A DNA stretch of 64,000 nucleotides from Chryseobacterium sp. KLBC 52 (GCF_003347605.1 NZ_QDFZ01000013.1:96893-160892); one strand, 5' to 3'. Counted from the first letter of the stretch, positions 44,593-54,723 are shown. Made by a program: numbers and translations. Notes: generated from the letters alone by a model not told the origin.

Positions 44593-44661
44593 GATTCCTA
44601 CGCAATGACACACTGTATGGATAGACCAATACGCCAATTGTGTCATTCCGCAGGAATCCAG
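44593..44661. repeat. Dispersed inverted repeat, copy 1 (family C)
   Basis: GATTCCTACGCAATGACA and TGTCATTCCGCAGGAATCC form the arms, with ACTGTATGGATA in the spacer. The same design is at 62776 onward, where an IS110 element interrupts the right arm. The 335-bp gap 44463-44797 has no gene. Confidence 0.8.
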
Positions 44662-44732
44662 CCTTTATTATCTGGGAAAAGATACTGAAGATGATTACAG
44701 CTGTGACAGCTATCACAACTGAAGGTGCGATA

Positions 44733-44787
44733 ATTCCCCTCCCTCGGAGGGGTGGCGAAAATTCAAAGAATTTTTGACGGGGTGGTT
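44733..44787. repeat. Dispersed 55-bp hairpin repeat, copy 2 (family A)
   Basis: 53 of 55 bases agree with the copy at 6958-7012 by direct comparison; it ends 11 bp before the stop of the minus-strand DUF4260 gene. Confidence 0.85.
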
Positions 44788-44797
44788 TACAACAGCA

Positions 44798-45157
44798 CTA
44801 TTCAGTCTTACTCCCAATCCTTCCCAAATGCGTATTCTGAAAACTATCCGGATACTTCAAACCGTACCCCAGAATTCTGTCAAACGCAGAGTGAGAAAAC
44901 AAAATAGCTCCTATCATTTGTAAATAGGGAAGAGACAAGGCTGTTCCCGCAAAATAAACAATGACAGCTACTCCAAAATGATGGAAGAGATTGTAGAAGA
45001 AAGCACCTACTTTATTATTCATGGTATATCCCAGCATAGAAATATCCGGTGCAAGAAAAAGTCCGGCAAACCACCACCAGGAATATCCTGTCTGTGCAAA
45101 GGCATAGATTCCTAACAGGAGAAATGCAGCGTATTCAAGCTTTAACTGTATTTTCAT
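44798..45157 (-). CDS. DUF4260-family membrane protein
   Basis: The 119-residue protein has four predicted TM segments and the family's motifs PDISMLGY, YNLFHHFGVA and HSAFDRILGYGLKY. The function is unknown. It is monocistronic. Confidence 0.85.
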   Translation of the reverse strand: MKIQLKLEYAAFLLLGIYAFAQTGYSWWWFAGLFLAPDISMLGYTMNNKVGAFFYNLFHHFGVAVIVYFAGTALSLPYLQMIGAILFSHSAFDRILGYGLKYPDSFQNTHLGRIGSKTE

Positions 45158-45230
45158 AATGATTGAGTTGGTTTATAAAATAAGTTCCTTTTTCTCATGA
45201 AAAGTTACATTTTAAAATCTGAAAAAAGAA

Positions 45231-45259
45231 AGCGGAATACCTATGAGATATTCCGCCTT
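45231..45259 (-). terminator. Terminator of the sugar permease gene
   Basis: Minus strand GGCGGAATA..TATTCCGCT followed by a T-rich tract. Confidence 0.8.
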
Positions 45260-45283
45260 ATACATTTTGATTTGAATTTGATT

Positions 45284-46711
45284 TTAATGCCCTGATTTGG
45301 CTTCTGTAGTTTCTACATGACCTAAATATTTGGTACAGTAAGCCCCGAATATCAGAATAACAAGATAGCAGAATACAGGAATAATAAACGAATGTTGTAC
45401 TCCAAACTGATCTGCAAGATATCCCTGGAATATCGGAACAATAGCGCCTCCCAGAATAGCCATTACCACTAAAGAGGATCCCTGACTGGTATATTTGCCC
45501 AATCCTGAAATAGCCAGAGTATAAATATTCGAGAACATAATAGAGTTGAAAATTCCGATTCCTAAAATACTGTACATCGCCAGCTCACCATGATTTACCA
45601 TTGCAGAAATTAACAACGCAACATTGATGGCTGCGAAGATGGATAATGTTCTTGCCGGAGCTGCTTTACCCACGAAAAAGGCAATGAAGTTAAGAATGAT
45701 GAATACAATGAAAAAGCTGATCTGGCTGAACGTAAGATTTACAATACTGAAGATCACAAGGAAAACAGCAGCTGCTGCTCCCAGCATATAGAGAGCCTTT
45801 TTGCTTTGGCTTATTGATTGATTTAAAGAAATGGCTCCCAGAAAACGGCCAATCATCGCTCCTCCCCAATATAAGGAAAGGTAATTTTTACTGATGATCT
45901 CATTAAAGCCCATAATCTGTGGCTGCTCCAGGAAACTGATGATAAAACTTCCTACAGCAACTTCTCCGCCTACATAGCAGAACATAGCGAATACTCCGAA
46001 TTTCAGGTGACTGAATTCAAGTGCTCCCCAGCCTTTTACGATTTCTTCTTCACCCATCTGGAAGGAAGGAAGCTTCACTCTGGAAATCAATAAAGCAACC
46101 AGCAAAAGGATTCCAGCAAAAATAAGATAAGGAATTCTTGTCGCTACCGCACTGAATGATCCGTCCGGAGAAGAGAAGAATTCAAAAATAAGATGACCTC
46201 CAAGTACCGGTGCAATGGTAGTTCCGAATGCATTGAATGCCTGAGTCATATTCAGTCGGCTGGAAGCAGATTCTTCACTTCCCAGCAATGAAACATAAGC
46301 GTTGGCTGTAATCTGCAATACTGTAAAGCCGAGTCCTAAAATAAACAAAGCTCCAAGAAACAGCGGATAATATGAAAACGTAGCTGCCGGATAAAACAGA
46401 ACGCAGCCGAATGCGGCCAGAAAAATTCCGAACAGAATTCCCTTCTTATAGCCTAATTTATTGATAGGATCCCCTTTCGTAATGGAAATCATAAAATAAA
46501 TCAGTGACCCGATAAAGTAAGCTCCGAAAAAACAGAACTGTACCAGCATGGATTCGAAAAAGGTAAGATTGAAAAGTTGTTTCAGATACGGGATCAGGAT
46601 GTCATTCATACAGGTGATAAATCCCCACATAAAAAACAGCAGGGTAATGGTAATCAACGGAACCGTATAATTCCTGCTTTGAGATTGTACTTCTTTATTA
46701 ATCATAAACAT
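45284..46711 (-). CDS. FHS-family sugar MFS transporter (FucP/GluP type)
   Basis: The 475-residue protein has about 12 TM helices. LLFFMWGFITCMNDILIPYLK in TM1 is the signature of the fucose/galactose/glucose:H+ symporters of Bacteroidota. The sugar cannot be read. It has a good promoter (46782-46812); no sugar catabolism gene is adjacent. The start could also be the ATG at 46705. Confidence 0.92.
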   Translation of the reverse strand: MFMINKEVQSQSRNYTVPLITITLLFFMWGFITCMNDILIPYLKQLFNLTFFESMLVQFCFFGAYFIGSLIYFMISITKGDPINKLGYKKGILFGIFLAAFGCVLFYPAATFSYYPLFLGALFILGLGFTVLQITANAYVSLLGSEESASSRLNMTQAFNAFGTTIAPVLGGHLIFEFFSSPDGSFSAVATRIPYLIFAGILLLVALLISRVKLPSFQMGEEEIVKGWGALEFSHLKFGVFAMFCYVGGEVAVGSFIISFLEQPQIMGFNEIISKNYLSLYWGGAMIGRFLGAISLNQSISQSKKALYMLGAAAAVFLVIFSIVNLTFSQISFFIVFIILNFIAFFVGKAAPARTLSIFAAINVALLISAMVNHGELAMYSILGIGIFNSIMFSNIYTLAISGLGKYTSQGSSLVVMAILGGAIVPIFQGYLADQFGVQHSFIIPVFCYLVILIFGAYCTKYLGHVETTEAKSGH

Positions 46712-46781
46712 TTATTTATCTGGATAAGGATAGTTCCTTAACTTTTTTTAGCCTACAGCATTGTAATTGGTGAAGTAGGGG

Positions 46782-46812
46782 CAAATATAGGGATCAGCCT
46801 ATTGGTTTGCAA
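46782..46812 (-). promoter_or_regulatory. Promoter of the sugar permease gene
   Basis: Minus-strand TTG (46810-46812) and TATATTTG (46782-46789) with a 20-base spacer, 70 bp before the ATG. The rest of the gap up to 47146 holds only the pnp promoter and A+T-rich DNA. Confidence 0.6.
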
Positions 46813-47073
46813 TAATTTTACTAATTTTTAAAATGAAACAGATATTTTTTTTCAGATCAAAGTATTATTTTCATTTTTTGAGACAATAATACAAAAACAA
46901 CAGGATTTTTCAATACATTATCCTCAAAAAAACACATTTTTATTTTCGTAAATGATGAATAAGTTCAGATTACTGGTATAAATTTTCAAACGTTCATAAA
47001 TTGATAGCCAATTTTTTGTATTTTAAGTGCCTATTAAAGCAATCGAAAAATTTAATATATCATTATTATATAG

Positions 47074-47081
47074 TACCTTTG
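47074..47081 (+). promoter_or_regulatory. -7 box of pnp
   Basis: TACCTTTG matches TAnnTTTG, 65 bases before the ATG; no clear -33 TTG. Confidence 0.5.
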
Positions 47082-47146
47082 CAAACGAAAATTTAAAGAG
47101 TTTAAATATTAATCATACTCAATACGGAGTATAAAGAAGCAAATTT

Positions 47147-49420
47147 ATGAGTATACCTCAAGCGTTTACAGAAACGATTATCCTTGCAGACGGCAGGGAA
47201 ATCACTATCGAAACGGGAAAGCTGGCTAAGCAGGCTGACGGATCTGTAGTGGTGAAATGTGGCGGAACAATGCTTTTAGCAACTGTTGTAGCCAATAAAG
47301 AAGCCAATCCTGGTGTAGACTTTTTACCATTAACGGTAGATTACAGAGAAAAATTCTACGCAGGTGGAAGAATTCCTGGGAATTTCTTCCGTAGAGAAGC
47401 AAAACCATCTGATGATGAAGTGCTTACAATGAGATTAGTGGACAGAGTATTACGTCCTCTTTTCCCTGAAGATTTCCATGCGGAAGTACAGGTAATGATC
47501 TCATTAATTTCTTACGATAAAGAAGTAATGCCTGAAGCATTGGCAGGTTTGGCAGCTTCTGCAGCTATTGCAATTACAGATATCCCTTTCAACGGACCAA
47601 TGTCTGAAGCAAGAGTAGTAAGAATTGACGGACAATTGGCTGTTAACCCAAGTTATGAGAATTTATTAAAATCAGATATCGACATTATGGTTGGAGCTAC
47701 TAAAGACTCCATCGTAATGGTAGAAGGAGAAATGAAGGAGATTTCTGAGCAGGAAATGCTTGAAGCAATCAACTTCGCTCACGCTGAGATTAAAAAACAG
47801 ATCGAAGCTCAGGAGAGATTAGCTGAAAAAGTAGGAAAATCTTTCCCTAAAAGAGAATACAGCCACGAAGATCACGATGAAGAAATTCGTGAAAAAGTAT
47901 GGAAAGAGTGCTATGATAAAGTATATGAGGTAGCAAAAACTCCATCTAACAAAGAAGAAAGAGGAGAAAAATTCAAAGCAGTTCTTGAAGAATTCTTAGC
48001 ACAATATGCTGAAAATGAAGAGGAATTGGCAAGAGTAACTCCTTTCGTTAAAGTATATTACCATGACGTAGAGAAAGAAGCAATGCGTCAGATGATCCTT
48101 GAAGACAATATCCGTCTTGATGGTCGTGATCCTCAGACGATCCGTCCAATCTGGTCAGAAATTGATTACCTTCCGGGAGCTCACGGTTCAGCGATCTTTA
48201 CAAGAGGAGAAACTCAGTCTCTGACTGCGGTAACTCTAGGTTCTGTAAAAGATGCAAACATGATCGACAGCGTAATCACGCAGCACGACGAAAGATTCTT
48301 CTTACACTATAACTTCCCTCCATTCTCTACAGGTGAAGCAAGACCTTTAAGAGGTACTTCTAGAAGAGAAGTAGGACACGGAAACTTAGCTCAAAGAGCT
48401 TTAACAGCAGTAATTCCAGCAGAAAACCCATATACCATCAGAATTGTTTCCGATATCTTGGAATCCAACGGTTCTTCTTCAATGGCAACAGTTTGTGCAG
48501 GTACATTAGCTTTGATGGATGCAGGGGTTCAGATTACAAAACCTGTTTCAGGGATTGCTATGGGGCTGATCACTGATACAAAATCAGGTAAATTTACTGT
48601 ACTTTCTGATATCTTAGGAGATGAAGATCACCTTGGAGATATGGACTTTAAAGTAACAGGTACTGCAGACGGTATCACAGCTTGTCAGATGGACATCAAA
48701 ATCCAGGGACTTTCTATGGATATCATGGAGAAAGCTTTGATGCAGGCTAAAGACGGAAGATTACACATCCTGAACAAAATCACGGAAACTATTTCTCAGC
48801 CAAGAGCAGATGTGAAGCCACACGCTCCGAAAATGGTGGTAATGGAGATTCCAAAAGATTTCATCGGTGCTGTAATCGGACCTGGTGGAAAAATTATCCA
48901 ACAGTTACAGAAAGATACGGATACGGTTATTGCTATTGAAGAGATGGGAGAAATCGGACGTATCGAAATTTCTGGTACAGACAGAGAGAAGATCAATGCT
49001 GCTATTGCAAGAATCAATGAAATTACTTTCGTACCGGTTATAGGTGAAGTTTACAAAGGTAAAGTAGTGAAAGTAATGGACTTTGGTGCATTCGTAGCAA
49101 TTGCTAAAGGAACAGAAGGACTTCTTCACATTTCTGAAATTGAGTGGGCTCGTCTGGACAAAGTTCCTTATGCAGAAGGTGATGAAGTAGAAGTGAAGTT
49201 CATGGGTTACGATGACCGTAAGAAAATGAAACTTTCCCGTAAAGTTCTTTTACCAAGACCTCCAAGACCGGAAGGACAAGGCAGACCAGAAGGGCAGAGA
49301 AGACCAGAAGGACAAGGAAGACCAGAGGGACAAAGAAGACCTGAAGGACAGAAACCACAAGGTGAAAAGCCACAAAGCGAAAAACCAGTGGAAAACCAAA
49401 CTCCATCTAACGAAGCTTAA
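47147..49420 (+). CDS. pnp: Polynucleotide phosphorylase
   Basis: This 757-residue protein has two RNase PH domains (~10-230 and ~320-540; [28 protein letters not shown] region), a KH domain ([16 protein letters not shown]) and an S1 domain ([25 protein letters not shown]). It degrades RNA 3' to 5' with phosphate. The C-terminal tail (~705-757) has five repeats of RPEGQ(G/R/K), encoded by an 18-bp unit, then a Lys/Gln-rich end. A strong terminator follows. Confidence 0.97.
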   Translation: MSIPQAFTETIILADGREITIETGKLAKQADGSVVVKCGGTMLLATVVANKEANPGVDFLPLTVDYREKFYAGGRIPGNFFRREAKPSDDEVLTMRLVDRVLRPLFPEDFHAEVQVMISLISYDKEVMPEALAGLAASAAIAITDIPFNGPMSEARVVRIDGQLAVNPSYENLLKSDIDIMVGATKDSIVMVEGEMKEISEQEMLEAINFAHAEIKKQIEAQERLAEKVGKSFPKREYSHEDHDEEIREKVWKECYDKVYEVAKTPSNKEERGEKFKAVLEEFLAQYAENEEELARVTPFVKVYYHDVEKEAMRQMILEDNIRLDGRDPQTIRPIWSEIDYLPGAHGSAIFTRGETQSLTAVTLGSVKDANMIDSVITQHDERFFLHYNFPPFSTGEARPLRGTSRREVGHGNLAQRALTAVIPAENPYTIRIVSDILESNGSSSMATVCAGTLALMDAGVQITKPVSGIAMGLITDTKSGKFTVLSDILGDEDHLGDMDFKVTGTADGITACQMDIKIQGLSMDIMEKALMQAKDGRLHILNKITETISQPRADVKPHAPKMVVMEIPKDFIGAVIGPGGKIIQQLQKDTDTVIAIEEMGEIGRIEISGTDREKINAAIARINEITFVPVIGEVYKGKVVKVMDFGAFVAIAKGTEGLLHISEIEWARLDKVPYAEGDEVEVKFMGYDDRKKMKLSRKVLLPRPPRPEGQGRPEGQRRPEGQGRPEGQRRPEGQKPQGEKPQSEKPVENQTPSNEA

Positions 49421-49442
49421 TAAGATTCATTCTTAAACATAA

Positions 49443-49469
49443 AAAATCCCTCAGTTCTGAGGGATTTTT
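49443..49469 (+). terminator. Terminator of pnp
   Basis: AAATCCCTCAG-TT-CTGAGGGATTT stem and T-run. Confidence 0.92.
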
Positions 49470-49479
49470 GCTTTTTGTG

Positions 49480-49562
49480 TCATTGCGAAATGCAGAGCAT
49501 TGAAGCAATCTCATTATTTAAATTTTCAAAAGTGAGATTGCTTCGCCTTTGGCTCGCAATGA
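49480..49562. repeat. Inverted repeat (family D: TCATTGCGA .. TCGCAATGA)
   Basis: TCATTGCGAAATGCAGAGCA, ending in GAAGCAATCTCATT, faces AGTGAGATTGCTTCGCC, ending TCGCAATGA. Such GAAGCAATCTC-type palindromes are common between genes in this group. It lies 10 bp after the pnp terminator; no gene is seen in the rest of the gap (49563-49658). Confidence 0.75.
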
Positions 49563-49658
49563 TTTTTATTAACTACTCTTTATTTCAGATCTTCTTCGCC
49601 TCCTGTTTTTCGGGGTGTCTACTTTGTTACAATTCCTGAAAAAATATTTTCAAAAAAA

Positions 49659-52600
49659 TTAAAAACTGTTGATAGGTTCTTTGGGTTTTGCCTTTTTAGA
49701 AACAGTTTTAGACCCTGAAGTAAAATTTATATTTTCTATGGTTTTAAATAACCTGTCGATTTGTTTTCTGGTGGAAATATCCGGAGCAATGTTGTAAAAC
49801 TCATTGATCAGATCCAGAGAAGTAGGTTTCTTTGGATATTGATTGTTATTGAGGAAATTCTTCAATGCTATATTTACTTTGTCTTCACCTAATAGATTAC
49901 TCAATTCTACCATTGCTGCAGCTCCTTTGGAATAGGAAATATGAGGAACATCCCCGGTTGCTTTATAAATGGGAACATTTTCAGACAGTCCTTTTTCATT
50001 ATCGTAAATCTGTTGATGTACTTTGATTCTTTCCATCATTTTTTCTCGGCCATGCATTTTTTTGTAGAGCATCATTTCTGTGTACATCGCCAGGGTTTCA
50101 GTAAGCATCACAGAACCTTCTCTGTCATCAGGATTGATCTGACTGTTGCCCCACCAGAGATGGGAAAGCTCATGACCTGCCAGTTCATTGATGACATCCT
50201 GTTTTTTATCGGCTTGTATGTTAGCGTGAAAAATCATGTCTTCCGTCATAAAGACGGCAGAAGGATAGGCTGTTGCTGCAAAACCTTTGGTAAAAGAAGA
50301 AATCTCCGCAAAATTAATGCTTTTAAAAGGATACTGTCCAAAATTCTGCTGGCAGTAATCTAAAGTAAGCTTTGCATTTTCAAGTAGGTGATTCACATTC
50401 TCAAAGTGTTTCTGGTGATAAAAGAGATTGATGGAAATTCCTTTATAGTGTATGCTTTTTACCTCGTATTCTGCAGATGAAACGGCAAACCGGAAAGGAA
50501 TCTGATCTGCTTTATACTCGAAATAATTACGTCCGGACTGCGACCATTTTTTGATAAGATCTCCTGTTCCAATGGCTGTCTGGCTTTTTTCCGTGGAAAT
50601 AATCATATTCAAATTGATAAAATCCTTTTTTGAAACTTCAGGAGCTTCCGGTTTCTTCAGTTCTGTAAGTTTTCCAAGCCTGAATTGACTGCGTTCTTTT
50701 TCATCCTGAATTTCATTATCTTTTTGATAACCGATGGTAGGATAATACCTGCTGATTCTCAGAAAAGACCCGTTTTCAATAATGGCATTGAAAAACTTGT
50801 GACCGTTGACAGCAAACCATTGATAAGATAATTTAAAATCAAGCAAAGCTGTTTTACCTGGCAAAAGAGGTTGTTGTAATGAAACTTCTGTAACAGACTT
50901 ATTGATTTTTGAGATTTCGGTATTACACTTTAACACAGCAGATTCAAGTTTTAAATCCTCATTAAAATTGATCAGAACCTTATGGATAGGCTGGTTGGTT
51001 TGATTTTTAAGAGTATATTTTCCTATAATCTGATAAGCATTGTTTGAAGGATACAGTTTGATTTCTGTCGCAATATCAGTGATATCCGGCTGTGGAAGCT
51101 TTTCATATTTTCTATAGTTTTTTTCATATTCTGCGGAACTTAATATAGCCTGATCTTCATTTTTTGGAATATAACCTTTCATAAATAATACTCCGGTAAA
51201 GATTCCTGAGATGAGCAGAATGATACTGAAGCCAGATGCAAATACAGGAACTTTTTTAATTTTTATAATGCTGTTGAGCATCCATAAAATACTGATAATC
51301 CCCGTTCCGAATAAAAGTCTTTGTAGAAAAGCTTTTTCATAGATTCCATAGCCGTTAAAATCGCTGTAAGTCCCTTTAAAATCAGAAAAAATCCTGAAGA
51401 GAGGATAGGAGATTAATTTCCCTGAAACCGGACCAGATAATATAAAGACAGCAAGGATGGAAACTCCAAGGGCTATGAATTTATGGGGAATTCTGTCATT
51501 AATTAAAAGAATCAATCCGGAAAACAGCATCAATGGGAAAGTATTGAAAAGAAAGACACCGAGATAAGCCTTCCAGTCTATATGAAAATACTGGTAAGCT
51601 ATTTGAAAAATAATTCCTTGAATAATTAAAATTCCGGTAAAGAAAAACAGCAGAAAACTGATGGAAATAAAATGTCCGGTAAACCGGTTTTTTGATAAAT
51701 AGGTGCTGTTTTCAATCAGAGAAAATCCTGATAAAGAACTTCTCCAGTAGACATCGTTTAAAAAATAAGCGGAAATAAGAAGTCCAAGCAAATGGAAGTT
51801 TTCTGAAATGGTGGTTGCCATAAGTCCTGAACTTGCATACTTCTGGGGAACACGGATTCCTTTTTCAATTTCGGCATACATTTCCATTCCCACAGAGAAT
51901 AATAAAAGAATAGATACAGCTGGAACGGCAATGCTTTTAAACAGATAAGTAAGATCCGTTTGGGCAAATGAAAGTACAGATCGAAAAGAACTCCATCTAT
52001 TAAACTTGGGGGTAACAGTGGAGTATTCTGCTTCATTTGTTTCCGAAAATATAAGAGTATTTTCTAATGTTTTTACTTTCTGTCCAGAGGTATTGGAGAA
52101 AGAAAATAATCTGAGTGAAAGCAGAAGAATTCCAGCAGATATAAAAAAGAATAAAATTCTGTTAAACAACAGGTATCCTGAAAAAGGAACCATCTGTATA
52201 TTTTTCTGATGAGCAGTCAAATCACGAGCCTGCATAAAATAAGCGGATAATCCAAAAGGATCAATTAAAGCTGAAAACTGCTGTGTTTCCAGTGACTGCG
52301 GAAGACTTCCCGCCATAAAGGGTGAATTGGAAAAGAGTAGAATAATCATGTAGAAAACGTACAGAAGCAATCCACCTACTACAACCAGTAGTTTTCTCTT
52401 TACCGCAACCGCTATGAGAAACAGAAAACTGCAGACAAACAAACTGTTGATAAAACCGAAGATGAATAAAGGATATAGATAATGGACAATGTTAAAACCT
52501 GCCTGCATTTCACTTCCCGTCCGCATTATCTGGCCTATGATAAATCCTGTCATTAAGAAAGAAAAGCTTAAAAAAGTCTGTAAAAAATAGATGAAAAATT

Positions 52601-52901
52601 TCCCTTTCAGATAAGTGAATTTTGAAAAAGGAAATGAAAAAAGGATGCTGTCAAATTTTGAATCTTGATCTTTAAAAAGCAGCTGCAAGGCATAAACCGT
52701 AGCGAAAAAAATCACAGAGAGGCTCAACATTCCGGTCATAAAACCAATGGTATAGGGCGAGTTTAAATAAATTCCTTCACCTACAGAAAGATTGAACTGG
52801 TTTCCACAAAAGATGCCCATTCCTATTAAAAGTAAGGCCACAAGATAGGTGAGCCAGTGCTTGGAAGAGCGTCCGGCTTCAAATAAAAATATCGCGTTCA
52901 T
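49659..52901 (-). CDS. ABC-2-type permease fused to an M1-family metallopeptidase domain
   Basis: The 1080-residue protein has an N-terminal ABC-2 permease half (~1-580) with about a dozen TM helices and a C-terminal M1 aminopeptidase-like domain (~600-1080). The zinc motif is AGHELSHLWWGN (H910, E911, H914), and LTETLAM supplies E935. There are 20 residues between the second His and this Glu, against 18 in classic M1. The GAMEN-like exopeptidase motif is not obvious (FAATAYPSAVF is in its place). It is paired with the ATPase gene 2 bp upstream, so a transporter-protease acting on peptides is inferred. Confidence 0.9.
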   Translation of the reverse strand: MNAIFLFEAGRSSKHWLTYLVALLLIGMGIFCGNQFNLSVGEGIYLNSPYTIGFMTGMLSLSVIFFATVYALQLLFKDQDSKFDSILFSFPFSKFTYLKGKFFIYFLQTFLSFSFLMTGFIIGQIMRTGSEMQAGFNIVHYLYPLFIFGFINSLFVCSFLFLIAVAVKRKLLVVVGGLLLYVFYMIILLFSNSPFMAGSLPQSLETQQFSALIDPFGLSAYFMQARDLTAHQKNIQMVPFSGYLLFNRILFFFISAGILLLSLRLFSFSNTSGQKVKTLENTLIFSETNEAEYSTVTPKFNRWSSFRSVLSFAQTDLTYLFKSIAVPAVSILLLFSVGMEMYAEIEKGIRVPQKYASSGLMATTISENFHLLGLLISAYFLNDVYWRSSLSGFSLIENSTYLSKNRFTGHFISISFLLFFFTGILIIQGIIFQIAYQYFHIDWKAYLGVFLFNTFPLMLFSGLILLINDRIPHKFIALGVSILAVFILSGPVSGKLISYPLFRIFSDFKGTYSDFNGYGIYEKAFLQRLLFGTGIISILWMLNSIIKIKKVPVFASGFSIILLISGIFTGVLFMKGYIPKNEDQAILSSAEYEKNYRKYEKLPQPDITDIATEIKLYPSNNAYQIIGKYTLKNQTNQPIHKVLINFNEDLKLESAVLKCNTEISKINKSVTEVSLQQPLLPGKTALLDFKLSYQWFAVNGHKFFNAIIENGSFLRISRYYPTIGYQKDNEIQDEKERSQFRLGKLTELKKPEAPEVSKKDFINLNMIISTEKSQTAIGTGDLIKKWSQSGRNYFEYKADQIPFRFAVSSAEYEVKSIHYKGISINLFYHQKHFENVNHLLENAKLTLDYCQQNFGQYPFKSINFAEISSFTKGFAATAYPSAVFMTEDMIFHANIQADKKQDVINELAGHELSHLWWGNSQINPDDREGSVMLTETLAMYTEMMLYKKMHGREKMMERIKVHQQIYDNEKGLSENVPIYKATGDVPHISYSKGAAAMVELSNLLGEDKVNIALKNFLNNNQYPKKPTSLDLINEFYNIAPDISTRKQIDRLFKTIENINFTSGSKTVSKKAKPKEPINSF

Positions 52902-52903
52902 GA

Positions 52904-53776
52904 TTAAGGTTTTTGGGTGAGTGTATGGAAGTAAACGTGCTCTAGCAAAGGGGTTACCGGGCTGAAGTCTTTCGGAGATTTTTCAGAAAATACAGTGATA
53001 TGAAGTTCTCTTTCCAAAAGCTGTCTGCTGATGATTTCATAGCTGGAATGATACCTTTCCAGTTCGCTTTTGTGAATGGGTTTTGACCAGATTCTGTTGT
53101 CCAGCTCTGCAATCAGTTTTCCCGGATTTCCTTTTCGGAGGATTTGCCCATGGTTCATCACAGCCATTTCTGAACAGAGATTTCTGACATCTTCAACGAG
53201 ATGTGTGGACAGAATGACAATCACATCCTGGCTGATATCGTTGAGCAGCGTATTGAAACGGTTACGTTCCTCAGGATCTAATCCTGCAGTAGGTTCATCT
53301 ACAATGATGATCTTCGGATCTCCCAATAAGGCCTGGGCAACGCCAAAACGCTGCTTCATCCCGCCTGAAAAAGTATGGACTTCTTTTTTAGCAAAATCAG
53401 AAAGGTTGACTTTTTCCAGCAAACCCGGAATTTGTTTTTTACGTTCGCTTTTGTTGGTAATCCCTTTCAATACGGCAATATGTTCCAATAGATCATATGC
53501 AGAAACTTTCGGATATACTCCGAAATCCTGTGGGAGAAATCCGAGATTCTGTTTGATATAATCGGGATTTTTAACAATGTCCACTTCATTGAAAAGTAAT
53601 GTTCCGGAGGTAGGTTTTTGAAGCCCTACAATGGTTTTCATCAAAGAAGATTTTCCGGCTCCGTTCGGACCAAGAAGTCCAAATATTCCGTTGTTAATGT
53701 CCAGTGAAATGTTTTTAATAGCCTGGAAACCATTTTTATAGGTAAGGCTAAGATTGTTGATGGTTAATGTGTTCAT
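52904..53776 (-). CDS. ABC transporter ATP-binding subunit
   Basis: The 290-residue ATPase has Walker A GPNGAGKSS, Q-loop FLPQDFG, signature FSGGMKQRF, Walker B IIIVDEPTAGLDP and H-loop STHLVED. It powers the ABC-2 permease/peptidase encoded immediately downstream. The frame is open from TTG 53794, but ATG 53776 (MNTLTINNLSLTYK) is the natural start. C-terminal ~70 residues are a typical extension. Confidence 0.94.
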   Translation of the reverse strand: MNTLTINNLSLTYKNGFQAIKNISLDINNGIFGLLGPNGAGKSSLMKTIVGLQKPTSGTLLFNEVDIVKNPDYIKQNLGFLPQDFGVYPKVSAYDLLEHIAVLKGITNKSERKKQIPGLLEKVNLSDFAKKEVHTFSGGMKQRFGVAQALLGDPKIIIVDEPTAGLDPEERNRFNTLLNDISQDVIVILSTHLVEDVRNLCSEMAVMNHGQILRKGNPGKLIAELDNRIWSKPIHKSELERYHSSYEIISRQLLERELHITVFSEKSPKDFSPVTPLLEHVYFHTLTQKP

Positions 53777-53870
53777 AACGTTGTGTTTGGGCAATAGAAG
53801 GACAGGCGGCCTTTCGGCAGCTGGTTTAGAAGTTAGTAATGGCTGGAAGCTGGGGGCTATAAGCTAGAGG

Positions 53871-53912
53871 TTAGAAGTTAGAAGTTAGAAGTTAGAAGTT
53901 AGAAGTTAGAAG
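53871..53912. repeat. 7-bp tandem repeat (TTAGAAG)x6
   Basis: Six perfect copies of TTAGAAG in the gap 53777-54002. It is followed at 53932-53999 by a degenerate C/T-A-rich tract of CTCAAACTCTCC-type words, the complement of the G/T-rich tracts at 55408 and 59939. Confidence 0.93.
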
Positions 53913-54002
53913 TGGAAGTTTCACATACCATGCTCAAACACTCTCACCCTCAAACTCTCCAACTCTAAAACACTCCAACGCTCTCACTCTCAAACCCAAC
54001 AA

Positions 54003-54206
54003 CTACTCTTTAAATTCAAGAATATCTCCCGGCTGGCATTCCAGGATTTTACAGATGGCTTCAAGGGTATCGAAGCGGACACCTTTGGCTTTGCCGGTTT
54101 TAAGGATAGAGAGGTTCACGGGCGTGATACCCAGTTTTTCTGCCAATTCTTTACTCTGCATTTTTCGTTTGGCAAGCATCACATCTAAGTTGACTATAAT
54201 TGGCAT
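54003..54206 (-). CDS. YozG-like Cro/CI (XRE) transcriptional regulator
   Basis: The 67-residue protein has a single HTH: MLAKRKMQSKELAEKLGIT, VNLSILKTGK, FDTLEAICKILECQPGDILE. The DUF2975 gene ends 1 bp before its start, so both are one operon. The pairing of a YozG-type regulator with a DUF2975 membrane protein is a common module of unknown role. The ORF runs upstream through the DUF2975 gene, so the start is set at ATG 54206. Confidence 0.92.
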   Translation of the reverse strand: MPIIVNLDVMLAKRKMQSKELAEKLGITPVNLSILKTGKAKGVRFDTLEAICKILECQPGDILEFKE

Positions 54207-54207
54207 T

Positions 54208-54723
54208 TTAAATAAATAAGTCTTGTTCGTTTTGCAAATGTAGTCCTTGCTTAAAGATATTCGCAAGAAACAGACAGAAAATTCCAAGCATAAAGTGAAT
54301 AAACACCAGTCCCCATATCATACTTTCTACTTCCACAAAGAAACTCGCGACAATAACCAGTGGAAGCGGAATGAAAATATTATACAGGTAAAATCTCTTA
54401 AGCTGAATGATATTTTCCTGAGTAAACAGTTTCTGTTGGAAAAACACTTTGAAAACCCTGGCAGATAACCAGAAAAAGATTCCATAAGTGATAAGTACCA
54501 ACATAAAGGAAAAGATCATATAAGGGTAATTGTTTTCAATATTCAGAAACGGCTGTTCTGTAAACGGATAATTGACATGAAGGAACTTTCCTTCTTTATA
54601 AGGTGTAACCGAAAATCCTGTGATCAGACAGAATAAGGAATACCCAAAAGTGATTAAATATCCGGCATAAAGTAACGCACAGATATAAAATAAAATTCTT
54701 GCAATAATTTTGGTCTGGTTCAT
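54208..54723 (-). CDS. DUF2975-family membrane protein
   Basis: The 171-residue protein has four TM segments (~8-33, ~68-92, ~113-130, ~135-157) and the DUF2975 pattern with FKVFFQQKLFTQENIIQLKRF between TM2 and TM3. It probably acts with the YozG-like regulator, perhaps sensing the membrane state. Confidence 0.88.
   Translation of the reverse strand: MNQTKIIARILFYICALLYAGYLITFGYSLFCLITGFSVTPYKEGKFLHVNYPFTEQPFLNIENNYPYMIFSFMLVLITYGIFFWLSARVFKVFFQQKLFTQENIIQLKRFYLYNIFIPLPLVIVASFFVEVESMIWGLVFIHFMLGIFCLFLANIFKQGLHLQNEQDLFI

Noticed and set aside
49941..50363. 140-codon plus-strand ORF within the ABC/M1 gene
   Set aside because: Antisense shadow of the M1 domain coding sequence.
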